Position numbers and translations under genes: made by a program. From DASXYU01 sp036502295 (GTDB lineage Bacteria; Actinomycetota; Actinomycetes; Mycobacteriales; Jatrophihabitantaceae), in contig DASXYU010000062.1 of the NCBI GenBank assembly GCA_036502295.1, positions 1 to 30,785 on the forward strand: a DNA stretch of 30,785 nt, given 5' to 3'. The notes beneath the pieces are model-generated. The model made no database searches. It was not told where the DNA came from and saw only the letters and a program-made list of their open reading frames with translations. Below are positions 15,070-22,904 of the stretch, piece by piece (the stretch's first letter is position 1; the number at the start of each line of letters is the position of its first letter).

Positions 15070-15639
15070 TCAGGACGCGGCGGCGAGGGTGAAGGACGAG
15101 ACCATCGCCTCATCGAAGACGGAGAGATCGTCGGGCTTGCGGCTGGTGACCAACCGGTAACCGTTCGCGTCACAGATCACCACCGCTTCGTCCTGCCACT
15201 GCCCACCTGCGTTGCGGATGTCGGTTTGCAGGCTCGGCCAGCTCGTGAGTCGCTTGCCCTTGGCGACGCCGGCCTCGACGAGCATCCACGGGCCGTGGCA
15301 GATCGCCGCCACCGGCTTGCCCTGCGCAGTGAAGTCACGGACGAAGTCCACCGCTGCTGAGACCGTTCGCAGCTTGTCCGGGTTGGCGACGCCGCCGGGC
15401 AGGACGAGTCCGTCGAAGGCTGACGGGTCAGCCTCGGCGACGGTGAGGTCGGGGACGAACTGCTCGCCGTTCTCCGTGTCGTGATTGACGGTCTGGATCG
15501 AGTCGAGTTCAGGTGCGATGAGCACCGGTGAGCCGCCGGATCGTGCGACCGCACGCCAGGGGCTGGTGAGTTCGACCTGCTCCACGCCCGAGTTCGCCAC
15601 CAGAAACGCGATCCGCCGGTCCGTCAGTGCGCTGCTCAT
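15070..15639 (-). CDS. DJ-1/PfpI family protein (general stress protein 18-like)
   Basis: This is a 189-residue flavodoxin-like-fold protein of the DJ-1/PfpI superfamily. The nucleophile elbow is AAICHGPW, with Cys114 and His115, and Glu20 is placed as the usual acidic partner. Members are described as stress proteins with glyoxalase, deglycase or protease-like activities; the biochemical role of this one cannot be told from sequence. The ATG at 15639 has GGGAGAAGACG upstream. It lies among other stress-type genes but has no recognisable SigF promoter. Confidence 0.9.
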   Translation of the reverse strand: MSSALTDRRIAFLVANSGVEQVELTSPWRAVARSGGSPVLIAPELDSIQTVNHDTENGEQFVPDLTVAEADPSAFDGLVLPGGVANPDKLRTVSAAVDFVRDFTAQGKPVAAICHGPWMLVEAGVAKGKRLTSWPSLQTDIRNAGGQWQDEAVVICDANGYRLVTSRKPDDLSVFDEAMVSSFTLAAAS

Positions 15640-15673
15640 CGTCTTCTCCCGCGTGCTCTATCGATCATGTCGA

Positions 15674-16060
15674 TCAGGTCCTGTCTTCCGGCCGGATGTG
15701 CATCGCCGCTTCCTCCGCGCTGGAGGCGTAGCCGGCCGGACCGACGTCCTCAGCGATCTGTTCGGCCTCGGTGTCGTTCGGGCCGCCCTCGTCCGGGTCG
15801 ACCAGCCGCCCGGCGCGCGGGTCGGCTTCGTCCCATGCACCGGTGTCCTCGGGTGCCTCCTCGGCGAGTCGCTCGTCGAGGGAGGGACCTGCGCGCTCCT
15901 CGGCCTCGGTCGGCCAATCGCGCAGCAGACGCGGCTCGCGTTCGGGCGGGCTGTATCCGGTCTGCATGGCCTCATCCGGGTCATCGCCGGTCAGCCCGTC
16001 GATGGGGTCGACCGGGTCGACGTCGAAGCCCTCTTCACCTGCGGTACCGCCGCCGGTCAC
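15674..16060 (-). CDS. DUF5709 family protein
   Basis: This is a 128-residue, very acidic, probably disordered protein. The blocks GYSPPEREPRL, SLDERLAEEAPE, AGRLVDPDEGGPNDTEAEQI and the ending SAEEAAMHI match the actinobacterial DUF5709 family; no function is known. The GTG at 16060 was chosen because it overlaps the stop of the upstream proline-rich gene by 4 bases (GTGA). The pair is preceded by a SigF-type promoter, so expression under stress is likely. Confidence 0.8.
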   Translation of the reverse strand: MTGGGTAGEEGFDVDPVDPIDGLTGDDPDEAMQTGYSPPEREPRLLRDWPTEAEERAGPSLDERLAEEAPEDTGAWDEADPRAGRLVDPDEGGPNDTEAEQIAEDVGPAGYASSAEEAAMHIRPEDRT

Positions 16061-16383
16061 GAGAACCACTCATGGGCGTGGGGCCAGTGCGTGCGCCGCG
16101 GATTCGCCAAGGACGTGGCGTAGTCCCAGAACGCCCCCGCATGTTGATGTCTGCTTCCAGGTGGCGCGATCGGAGGCAGCGGACCGGGCGGCGGCTCGAA
16201 GTCGGGATCGCGCCGCTCGGGGTCGAACGGGTCCGGCACCTGCGGCGCGGGACGGTCCGGATCGGGCACGACAGGATCGGGCGGCTCATGCGCCGGGGTC
16301 TCGGGGTCGGGTACGCCGTGTACCGGTTCCTCCGGGTCAGGCACCAGCGGGGGAGCGGACTGGCGGGGGAATGACATCGTCAT
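16057..16383 (-). CDS. Proline/aspartate-rich low-complexity protein
   Basis: This is a 108-residue protein. Residues 10-75 are dominated by repeats of PDP (VPDPEEP, VPDPETP, VPDPDRP, VPDPFDP). The C-terminus is different and rich in His and Trp (HAGAFWDYATSLANP, then HWPHAHEWFS). There is no signal peptide or membrane helix. The ATG at 16383 begins only about 3 bases after the predicted transcription start of the SigF-type promoter, so the mRNA may be nearly leaderless. It is translationally coupled to the DUF5709 gene. Function unknown; the MTM start and composition recall the small frame at 15038. Confidence 0.65.
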   Translation of the reverse strand: MTMSFPRQSAPPLVPDPEEPVHGVPDPETPAHEPPDPVVPDPDRPAPQVPDPFDPERRDPDFEPPPGPLPPIAPPGSRHQHAGAFWDYATSLANPRRTHWPHAHEWFS

Positions 16384-16392
16384 GTTCCACCG

Positions 16393-16419
16393 CTACCCGA
16401 TCGCCGCGGCGACTCAAAC
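16393..16419 (-). promoter_or_regulatory. SigF/SigB-type promoter for the proline-rich/DUF5709 operon
   Basis: On the minus strand GTTT (16416-16419) is followed after exactly 17 bases by GGGTAG (16393-16398). The -10 element ends 9 bases before the ATG at 16383. Sequence and spacing are identical to the elements at 4100-4126 and 23869-23895. Confidence 0.72.
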
Positions 16420-16429
16420 GGCGCCTTCG

Positions 16430-16840
16430 CTACATCGAGGAACGGCGCAGTTCGACTCCGTGCGAGCGTGCGATGAGGGTCGCCTCGCTGCGCCCGAATC
16501 CGCTGTCGCCGGATGTGCCCGCGAGCGTGCTGCAGATCTCGGCATAGAGATCGCCCCACTGTTGCCAGCTCGCGGTGTCATTGAGCAGCGCGTCCTCCGA
16601 GCTGAGCGTTCCCTCGTCGTCCTCGCCCATACTCGCCCCGGAACCGGCGACCCGGTCGCGCAGATAGCGACGCACGCCTGCCAGTTCTCGCCATAGCGCC
16701 TGGCCGTATTCGCAGGCCTCGCGAAACCGCTCCTCCAGCGTGGTGTTCGGCGTGAGGACGAGGTCCTCGGCGGGCACGCGGCGAGGGTTCAGATCGACGT
16801 AGTCCGGATCCAGCACATCTGGGAGCCGGAAGTCCACCAT
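16430..16840 (-). CDS. Hypothetical protein
   Basis: This is a 136-residue soluble protein of unrecognised family. It begins with MVDFRLPDVLDPDYVDLNP and continues with a helical region (ERFREACEYGQALWRELAGV) and an acidic segment GEDDEGTLSSEDALLND. The ATG at 16840 has AGGAGAAGAC directly upstream, a good ribosome-binding site. A possible SigF-like promoter lies at 16892-16918 on the minus strand (GTTT, then GGTACC after 17 bases), imperfect in the -10 element. It diverges from the sigma factor gene. Confidence 0.7.
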   Translation of the reverse strand: MVDFRLPDVLDPDYVDLNPRRVPAEDLVLTPNTTLEERFREACEYGQALWRELAGVRRYLRDRVAGSGASMGEDDEGTLSSEDALLNDTASWQQWGDLYAEICSTLAGTSGDSGFGRSEATLIARSHGVELRRSSM

Positions 16841-17107
16841 GTCTTCTCCTACCAGCACTGAGTTGTTCGGCGGTTGTTTCGGCACAGTCGGGGTACCACA
16901 CCATTCGGATTCCCAAACGCACGACTGAGGCTCATGAAGGCCCGTGTGATCTATGTGGCGACTTTCCTGCAGGGTTGCTGAATACGGACTTGATCGACGT
17001 TTCGGGCGTGTTAGCGTCACCTCTGGTTGGACAGACAGCCATTCCTGAAGCCGGGATAAGAGTCGCGTCCAGCAAGCCTGCCCGTTGTTGTCGGGCTGAT
17101 GGTCGTG

Positions 17108-17126
17108 CCTCTCCGGTAGCGAGAGG
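17108..17126 (+). promoter_or_regulatory. Hairpin covering the ribosome-binding site of the sigma factor gene
   Basis: CCTCTC (17108-17113) and GAGAGG (17121-17126) form a perfect 6-bp stem with a 7-base loop. The right arm is the purine-rich Shine-Dalgarno region 7 bases before the ATG at 17134. If formed in the mRNA, it would hide the ribosome-binding site. Regulation is inferred only. Confidence 0.4.
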
Positions 17127-17133
17127 AAGCGTC

Positions 17134-18018
17134 ATGACAAGCCAAAACTCAACCAGCTCCACCGCCGTTGCCGACGATCCCGGCACTCCGGCCGCCCCGG
17201 GGCGCTTGGATCCGCAGCTGCGTCGCGAGATCCGCGAGTTGTTCACCGAGTTCTGCGAGCTCGCCGCCGGTAGCCCGCAACACGAGACCATGCGTTCACG
17301 CTTGGTCGAACTCAACACCCCGCTGGTGAAGTACCTCGTCCGCCGGTTCCGCAACAGCTCCGAGCCGATCGAGGACATCACTCAGGTAGGGATGATCGGC
17401 CTGCTCAAAGCCGTCGATCGCTTCGACCCCTCACGCGGGCTGGAATTCTCCACCTTCGCCGTTCCCACCATCCTTGGCGAGATCCGTCGTTACTTCCGCG
17501 ACTCCACCTGGTCGGTACACGTGCCGCGCGGAACGCGCGAGCTGTACAGCTCGGTGAGCGCGGCAATTCCGGAGATGTCGCAGCGTCTCGGACGCGCACC
17601 GACGGTGAGCGAACTCAGCATGCAACTGGGCTGCGGCGAGGACAACGTCGTGAGTGCGCTGGAGGCCGGCGCCGCGTACTCGAGCAAGTCGCTCGAATCG
17701 ATGACCGAGAACCCGGGCTGGGAGGGTCAGCTGCTGGCCTTCGGTGCCGAGGACGCCGGACTCGAGCGGGCCGAGCGCCGCGCTGATCTGCGCCCCGCGT
17801 TGGCGAAGCTGCCGGAGAAGCAGCAGCAGGCGCTCGTGTTGAGGTTCGTCCAGGACAAGTCGCAGACGCAGATCGCGGAGGAACTCGGTGTCTCGCAGAT
17901 GCAGGTGTCGCGGCTGCTTGCTCGCTCGATGAACGAGCTGCGGGCAGAACTCAGCCGCTCGGCGCCCTCTCGGCAACGAGTCGCCCCGCAGAGGACGCGC
18001 TTGCTGAACGCATCCTGA
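17134..18018 (+). CDS. SigF/SigB/SigG-type alternative sigma factor
   Basis: This is a 294-residue group 3 sigma factor. Region 2 is clear: LVKYLVRRFRNSSEPIEDIT, then QVGMIGLLKAVDRFDPSRG and FSTFAVPTILGEIRRYFRD. Region 3 contains VHVPRGTRELYSSV. Region 4.2 has the helix-turn-helix KSQTQIAEELGVSQMQVSRL. This is the pattern of actinobacterial general-stress sigma factors. The ATG at 17134 with GAGAGGAAGC upstream is preferred; the frame is open upstream without a convincing start. No anti-sigma factor (RsbW-like) or antagonist is encoded next to it; the next gene is a hybrid kinase. Its expected promoter type (GTTT, GGGTA) occurs at several genes in this window. Confidence 0.93.
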   Translation: MTSQNSTSSTAVADDPGTPAAPGRLDPQLRREIRELFTEFCELAAGSPQHETMRSRLVELNTPLVKYLVRRFRNSSEPIEDITQVGMIGLLKAVDRFDPSRGLEFSTFAVPTILGEIRRYFRDSTWSVHVPRGTRELYSSVSAAIPEMSQRLGRAPTVSELSMQLGCGEDNVVSALEAGAAYSSKSLESMTENPGWEGQLLAFGAEDAGLERAERRADLRPALAKLPEKQQQALVLRFVQDKSQTQIAEELGVSQMQVSRLLARSMNELRAELSRSAPSRQRVAPQRTRLLNAS

Positions 18019-18137
18019 AGCTCATCACAGCTGGGTTCTGCGGACCACGAGACAACTGCCGCTCACGGTAAGGTGGGCGTAGCGCGAACGGTTGGGCCAA
18101 CAGCCGCTCGCGCGCTCGACCTCCACCAGGAGCGGTC

Positions 18138-20672
18138 ATGCCGAAGATCGTCGCCGCAGCATTGGCGGACGAGGGAGCTACGCTCCCGCCGGTGACTCCG
18201 GTCGACCAGCGCACGTCTCCGTTCGACGGGCCGGGTCTGTTCGACGGGCCGGGCGACATTCAGGCGCTGCTCCGCAGCACGGATTGGGCGGCGACGCCAC
18301 TGGGTCCACCTGCGCAGTGGCCGGAGGAACTCGTCCAAGTGGTCGCGCTGATCATGCCGTCGCGGATGCCCATGATGCTGTGGTGGGGCCCCGACTTCAT
18401 CCAGATCTACAACGACGCCTACGCACGGCTCGCCGGCAACAAACACCCGAGCGCGATCGGGCAACCGGCGAGCCAGTGTTGGGCCGAGGTCTGGGAGGCG
18501 CTCGCGCCCAGTGCGCGCAGCGCGATGGTGGACGGCGAATCGGCGTTCCTCGAACGTCAGCTGCTGCTCATCGACCGGCACGGCTATCTCGAAGAGACGT
18601 ATTGGACGTCCTCCTACAGCCCGGTCCGTGATGATTCGGGGGAGGTCGTGGGCGTTCTCGTCGCGTCGACGGATGTCACCGACACCGTGGTGGGTGGCCG
18701 GCGCCTGGAGACCGTGCGGCAGCTCGGCACGCTCTCCTCATCGACAACGGTCGGTCTCGAGCAGACGTGCAAGGCCGCGATCAGGGTGCTCGCCGCGAAC
18801 CGGCAGGCCGTGCCGTTCGCCACGATGCACGTCATCGAGCCGGGCGGCAGGACGGCGCGTTTGGTGGCGTCCTACGGCGTGGCACCGGGGAGGGGGTTCA
18901 ACCCCGCCGAGGTCTTCGACGTCGCCGACGTTCCCGACATCGCCAATGCGGTCTCCAGTAGAACCCGTTTGCTCGTGACGGGTCTGCGCGCGCGCCACGG
19001 CAAGGGACCGCTTGACCCCGGACCGTTGGGCGATGCCGTCTCTGACGCCGCGATGTTGCTGCCGGTGAACGTCAGCGGGGTCGATACGCCGGTGGCCGTC
19101 GCGACGCTCGGCGTCAATCCGTACCGTGCCGTCGACGACGTCTACCTCGCCTTCTTCCAGCTCGTGGCGCGACAGCTCCGGGTGGCGGTCGCCGACGCAG
19201 TTGCCTATGAGTCGGAGCTGCATCGAGCCGCCGTCCTCGCCGAACTCGACGAGGACAAGACGAGCTTCTATCAGAACGTCAGCCACGAACTGAGGACGCC
19301 GGTGGCGCTCGTCCTCGGGCCGCTGCAGGAGCTGCTCGCTGATCCGACGGCGCTGCCTGACAAGCAGCGCGAGATCCTGCTCTCCGCCCAGCGCGCAGCA
19401 CTGCGCTTGCGCAAACTCGTCGACAACATGTTCCAGTTCTCCCGGGTGCAGACCGATGAACTGCGGGCGCAGTTCGAACCGACCGACCTCGCCGAATTCA
19501 CGGCTGAACTCGCGGCGATGTTCCGCTCGATCGCTGAGCAGGCAGGTCTTCGGTTCGTCATCGACGTCTCCGGCGTCACCGAGCCGGTTGATGTCGATCG
19601 TGAGATGTGGTCGCAGATCGTCCTCAACCTGCTGTCGAACGCGATGAAGTTCACCTACTCGGGCGGCATCGAGGTGCGGCTGCATCCGAGTGGCGAGGAC
19701 GTCGTACTCGAGGTCAGCGATAGCGGGGTGGGTGTGCCAGTCGCACAGCAGGAACGGATCTTCGATCGCTTCAGTCAGGTTCCCGGGCGGTCTGGGCGCA
19801 GCGCCGAGGGAGCGGGCATCGGCCTCGCGCTGGTGCGCGGCCTCGCTGCGGCGATGGGCGGGTCGGTCGCCGTCACGAGCACGCCCGGTGACGGTTCGAC
19901 GTTCCGCGTCGCGCTGCCGCGGCGGTCCAACTGGGAGCGGTTGATGCCGCCGCAGGCGCTCGAGCGGCTGGGGACGTCGTCACCCGATGCGTACCTCTCC
20001 GAAGCGGCGTCCTGGGTGCAGGACGACGGCGTCCACACGACCCTGGCAGCGGCGGCGAACAACACCTTGGGCCGGCTCCTGCTCGTCGAGGACAACGCCG
20101 ACATGCGCGGGTACCTGATGAGGCTTCTCAGCGATGACGGTTGGCACGTCGACGCCGTCGGCAGCGTCGACGCCGCGCTCGCGATCGGGGCCGCCCCGGA
20201 CATCATCGTCAGCGACGTCATGCTGCCTGGGCTCAGCGGCATCGACCTGGTTCGCATGATCCGTGCGGACGAACAGCGCCGCCGCACACCGGTCATCCTG
20301 CTCACCGCGCGCTTCGGCGCGGATGCCGCCACCGAAGGCCTCGACGCGGGCGCCGACGATTACATCGTCAAGCCCTTCGACGCCAATGAGCTGCTTGCCC
20401 GCGTGCGCGTGCATCACGAGCTTTCACAACTGCGCGAGTTCGTCCTCGGCCAGGCCGAAGATCGAGCGACACACGCCGAGGACGAGGTCGGCAACCTGCG
20501 TCACGCACTGGGCAGCAACCGGCAGATCGGCGTCGCGATGGGGGTACTCATGGCGCGGGAGTCACTCACCGAAGCCCAAGCTTTCGACCGGCTGCGCGCT
20601 GCGAGCCAGCACCGCAACCGCAAGCTGCGGGATGTCGCCGACGAGGTCGTCCTCACCGGCCGTCTCGAATAG
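18138..20672 (+). CDS. Hybrid histidine kinase with PAS, GAF, REC and C-terminal ANTAR domains
   Basis: This is an 844-residue cytosolic sensor. A PAS-like domain lies at about 60-175, preceded by the WAATPLGPPAQWPEEL motif common in such kinases, and a GAF domain at about 205-355. HisKA carries His383 in NVSHELRTP. The HATPase domain has NLLSNAMKFT and SDSGVGVP. The receiver domain (about 645-765) has Asp693 in IIVSDVMLPG and Lys745 in YIVKPF. The end, from about 785, reads RQIGVAMGVLMARESLTEAQ and continues as an ANTAR domain, which binds RNA hairpins and usually acts as an antiterminator. Kinase, receiver and ANTAR in one chain is unusual; ANTAR is normally found in stand-alone response regulators. 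The ATG at 18138 is preceded by CAGGAGCGGTC. It follows the sigma factor gene by 119 bases. Confidence 0.9.
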   Translation: MPKIVAAALADEGATLPPVTPVDQRTSPFDGPGLFDGPGDIQALLRSTDWAATPLGPPAQWPEELVQVVALIMPSRMPMMLWWGPDFIQIYNDAYARLAGNKHPSAIGQPASQCWAEVWEALAPSARSAMVDGESAFLERQLLLIDRHGYLEETYWTSSYSPVRDDSGEVVGVLVASTDVTDTVVGGRRLETVRQLGTLSSSTTVGLEQTCKAAIRVLAANRQAVPFATMHVIEPGGRTARLVASYGVAPGRGFNPAEVFDVADVPDIANAVSSRTRLLVTGLRARHGKGPLDPGPLGDAVSDAAMLLPVNVSGVDTPVAVATLGVNPYRAVDDVYLAFFQLVARQLRVAVADAVAYESELHRAAVLAELDEDKTSFYQNVSHELRTPVALVLGPLQELLADPTALPDKQREILLSAQRAALRLRKLVDNMFQFSRVQTDELRAQFEPTDLAEFTAELAAMFRSIAEQAGLRFVIDVSGVTEPVDVDREMWSQIVLNLLSNAMKFTYSGGIEVRLHPSGEDVVLEVSDSGVGVPVAQQERIFDRFSQVPGRSGRSAEGAGIGLALVRGLAAAMGGSVAVTSTPGDGSTFRVALPRRSNWERLMPPQALERLGTSSPDAYLSEAASWVQDDGVHTTLAAAANNTLGRLLLVEDNADMRGYLMRLLSDDGWHVDAVGSVDAALAIGAAPDIIVSDVMLPGLSGIDLVRMIRADEQRRRTPVILLTARFGADAATEGLDAGADDYIVKPFDANELLARVRVHHELSQLREFVLGQAEDRATHAEDEVGNLRHALGSNRQIGVAMGVLMARESLTEAQAFDRLRAASQHRNRKLRDVADEVVLTGRLE

Positions 20673-20681
20673 GCGCCGGTG

Positions 20682-20733
20682 GCGCGTCCCATACGCTCAA
20701 ATTTGGAGGTCAAAGTGAGCGTATGGGACGCGC
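20682..20733. terminator. Long perfect hairpin, likely bidirectional terminator
   Basis: Two 18-base arms, GCGCGTCCCATACGCTCA and its exact complement, are separated by 16 bases. Within these, TTTG and CAAA pair again around a GAGGT loop. It lies 10 bases after the hybrid kinase stop and 10 bases before the stop of the convergent gene, where a terminator serving both would be expected. The stem is unusually long and perfect for a terminator. Confidence 0.75.
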
Positions 20734-20743
20734 GAGCGGTCAA

Positions 20744-21013
20744 TCAATGGTGTCGCAGTGCGTCGACCAGTTGGTGCTTCGACATCGACGACCGACCGGA
20801 GATCTCCAGTTCGCCGGCACGCTTGCGTAGCCGGGTCACCGTCCACTCCTCGTAGGACGGCGACTCTCCTCCGCGACGGCCCACTGCACGACGTCCTTGC
20901 GCGGCGGCAGCGTTCGCGATGCGCGCCGACTTCTCCTTCGAGTTGCCCTCGTCCCGAAGACTTTCGTAGAGCTTCTTGTCCTTGACGCTGGGTCCGGGGT
21001 TACGTCCTGGCAT
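20744..21013 (-). CDS. Small Rho-N-like protein (DUF7218-type)
   Basis: This is an 89-residue basic protein. MPGRNPGPSVKDKKLYESLR, then GNSKEKSARIANAAAAQGR and the GRRGG motif, resemble small actinobacterial proteins annotated as DUF7218. The C-terminal half (WTVTRLRKRAGELEISGRSS, then MSKHQLVDALR) is a SAP/Rho-N-type helical motif that usually binds nucleic acid. The ATG at 21013 is preceded by AGGAGGT at 5 bases. A bare GGGTAG lies upstream at 21054-21059 on the minus strand, without GTTT at the right distance. Confidence 0.8.
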   Translation of the reverse strand: MPGRNPGPSVKDKKLYESLRDEGNSKEKSARIANAAAAQGRRAVGRRGGESPSYEEWTVTRLRKRAGELEISGRSSMSKHQLVDALRHH

Positions 21014-21059
21014 CACGCACCTCCTCGTTGAGTGCTCCCTGACGACAGGCCGTCTACCC

Positions 21060-21086
21060 GTTTGGTGCCGACGTGGTTCGGGGCAA
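21060..21086 (+). promoter_or_regulatory. SigF/SigB-like promoter candidate for the pyruvate oxidase-dps operon
   Basis: GTTT (21060-21063) is followed after 17 bases by GGGCAA (21081-21086), one mismatch from GGGTAA. The ATG at 21096 lies 9 bases after the -10 element and has no Shine-Dalgarno sequence, so the transcript would be almost leaderless, as at the proline-rich operon promoter. Confidence 0.5.
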
Positions 21087-21095
21087 CCACCTGAT

Positions 21096-22904
21096 ATGAC
21101 AGAGACAGTCGGGGCGGTCGTCCTCGCCCGTCTGCGTGAATGGGGCGTGAAGCAGGTCTTCGGTTACCCGGGAGACGGAATCAACGGTCTGCTGGTCGCA
21201 TGGGAGAAGACCGGTAACGATCCGCAGTTCGTACAGGCACGGCATGAGGAGATGGCCGCGCTCGAAGCGGTCGGTTACGCGAAATTCTCCGGGGGCCTCG
21301 GTGTCTGCGTCGCCACCAGCGGCCCCGGCGCGATCCACCTGCTCAACGGCCTCTACGACGCGAAGCTCGACCACGTTCCGGTGCTGGCGATCGTCGGCCA
21401 GACGGCCCGCACCGCCATCGGCGGCAGCTACCAGCAAGAGGTGGATCTGCCGGCCCTGTTCAAGGACGTCTGCAGCGAGTACGTGCAGGTCTGCATAGTT
21501 CCGGAGCAACTGCCCAACCTGCTCGACCGGGCCGTTCGGGTCGCGCTCAGCCAGCACGTCCCCACCTGCGTGATCATCCCGTCGGACGTGCAGGAACTCG
21601 ACTACATTCCGCCCGGGCACGCCTTCAAGCAGGTGCCGTCGAGCCTCGGCTTCTACGAGTCGACGGAGGCCCCCTCGGCCGAGGGATTGCACGCCGCCGC
21701 CGACGTCCTGAACGCGGGCGAGCGCCCGGCGATCCTCGTGGGTCAGGGCGCCCGTGGCTGCCTTGAGGAGGTCGCCACTGTCGCCGATCTGCTCGGCGCC
21801 GGCGCCGCGAAGGCGCTGCTCGGCAAGGACGTTCTGCCGGACACCTTGCCATGGGTCACCGGCGCGATCGGCCTGCTCGGCACCACCGCCAGCGACGCGC
21901 TGATGTCGGGATGCGACACCTTGCTCACCATAGGTTCGAACTTTCCCTACAGCCAGTTCCTGCCGAAGCTCGACCAGGCACGGGCTGTGCAGGTCGACCG
22001 CTCGGGTGCCTGGATAGGGATGCGCTACCCGTACGAGGTGAACCTCGTCGGCGATGCCAAGGCCACGCTGCAACAGCTGATCCCGCTATTGCAGCGCAAG
22101 GAGAATCGCTCCTGGAGGCGCAAGATCGAACACGAGGTGACCCGCTGGCACGTCATCGCGCAGCGGCGGGCTCTGCTCGACGCCGAGCCGACCAACCCGA
22201 TCCGCCTCTTCTATGAACTCTCCAAGCGGCTGCCGGCCAACGCGGTCGTGACGGCCGACTCCGGCACCTCTGCGGATTGGTACGCCCGCCATCTCGACTT
22301 CCGCGGGACGATGCGCGGGACGCTGTCAGGAACGCTCGCGACGATGGGCCCGGCTGTGCCGTACGCGATCGGCGCGAAGTGGGCGCTGCCCAACCGTCCT
22401 GTCATCGCGTTCACCGGCGACGGTGCGATGCAGATGAACGGAATGGCGGAGTTGATCACCATCGCGCGCTACTACCGCCAGTGGGCGGATCCACGCCTGA
22501 TCGTCGCGGTGCTGCACAACAACGACCTGAACCAGGTGACGTGGGAGCTGCGCTCGCTCGGTGGCGCGCCGACCTTTCCCGAATCGCAACTTCTGCCGGA
22601 CGTCGACTACGCCTCGTTCGCGCGCAGTGTGGGTCTGCTGGCAGTCAACGTCGACTCCACCGACGACATCGGACGCGCCTGGGAGACCGCGCTCGGTGCC
22701 GATCGGCCGGTCGTCCTCGACGTTCGGTGCGATCCGAACGTGGCGCCGATACCGCCGCACACGACATTCGAGCAGGCGGTGGCGACGGCATCGGCGCTGC
22801 TGCACGGTGACGAGGACGCGTGGGGCGTCGTCAAGCAGGGCGTCAAACACAAGGCGCAGGACTACCTCGTGCGGAGAGGTAGCAACGGAAAGGATGATCA
22901 GTGA
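21096..22904 (+). CDS. Thiamine-diphosphate enzyme, pyruvate oxidase/dehydrogenase (PoxB)-like
   Basis: This is a 602-residue member of the acetolactate synthase/pyruvate oxidase family. The N-terminal domain has YPGDGINGLL and the catalytic Glu51 in RHEEMAALEAVGYAK. A central domain follows from about residue 190. The C-terminal domain carries the ThDP-Mg motif from GDGAMQMNGMAEL (Gly441-Asp442) to HNNDLNQVTWE. Such enzymes convert pyruvate to acetate and CO2, passing electrons to quinones, or make acetyl phosphate; substrate assignment is not certain. The stop overlaps the start of dps (TGATG), so the two are translated together, and a stress promoter candidate lies immediately upstream. 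Confidence 0.88.
   Translation: MTETVGAVVLARLREWGVKQVFGYPGDGINGLLVAWEKTGNDPQFVQARHEEMAALEAVGYAKFSGGLGVCVATSGPGAIHLLNGLYDAKLDHVPVLAIVGQTARTAIGGSYQQEVDLPALFKDVCSEYVQVCIVPEQLPNLLDRAVRVALSQHVPTCVIIPSDVQELDYIPPGHAFKQVPSSLGFYESTEAPSAEGLHAAADVLNAGERPAILVGQGARGCLEEVATVADLLGAGAAKALLGKDVLPDTLPWVTGAIGLLGTTASDALMSGCDTLLTIGSNFPYSQFLPKLDQARAVQVDRSGAWIGMRYPYEVNLVGDAKATLQQLIPLLQRKENRSWRRKIEHEVTRWHVIAQRRALLDAEPTNPIRLFYELSKRLPANAVVTADSGTSADWYARHLDFRGTMRGTLSGTLATMGPAVPYAIGAKWALPNRPVIAFTGDGAMQMNGMAELITIARYYRQWADPRLIVAVLHNNDLNQVTWELRSLGGAPTFPESQLLPDVDYASFARSVGLLAVNVDSTDDIGRAWETALGADRPVVLDVRCDPNVAPIPPHTTFEQAVATASALLHGDEDAWGVVKQGVKHKAQDYLVRRGSNGKDDQ

Noticed and set aside
16975..17133. Upstream extension of the sigma factor frame
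   Set aside because: It has no conserved sequence, and the ATG at 17134 has a proper ribosome-binding site.
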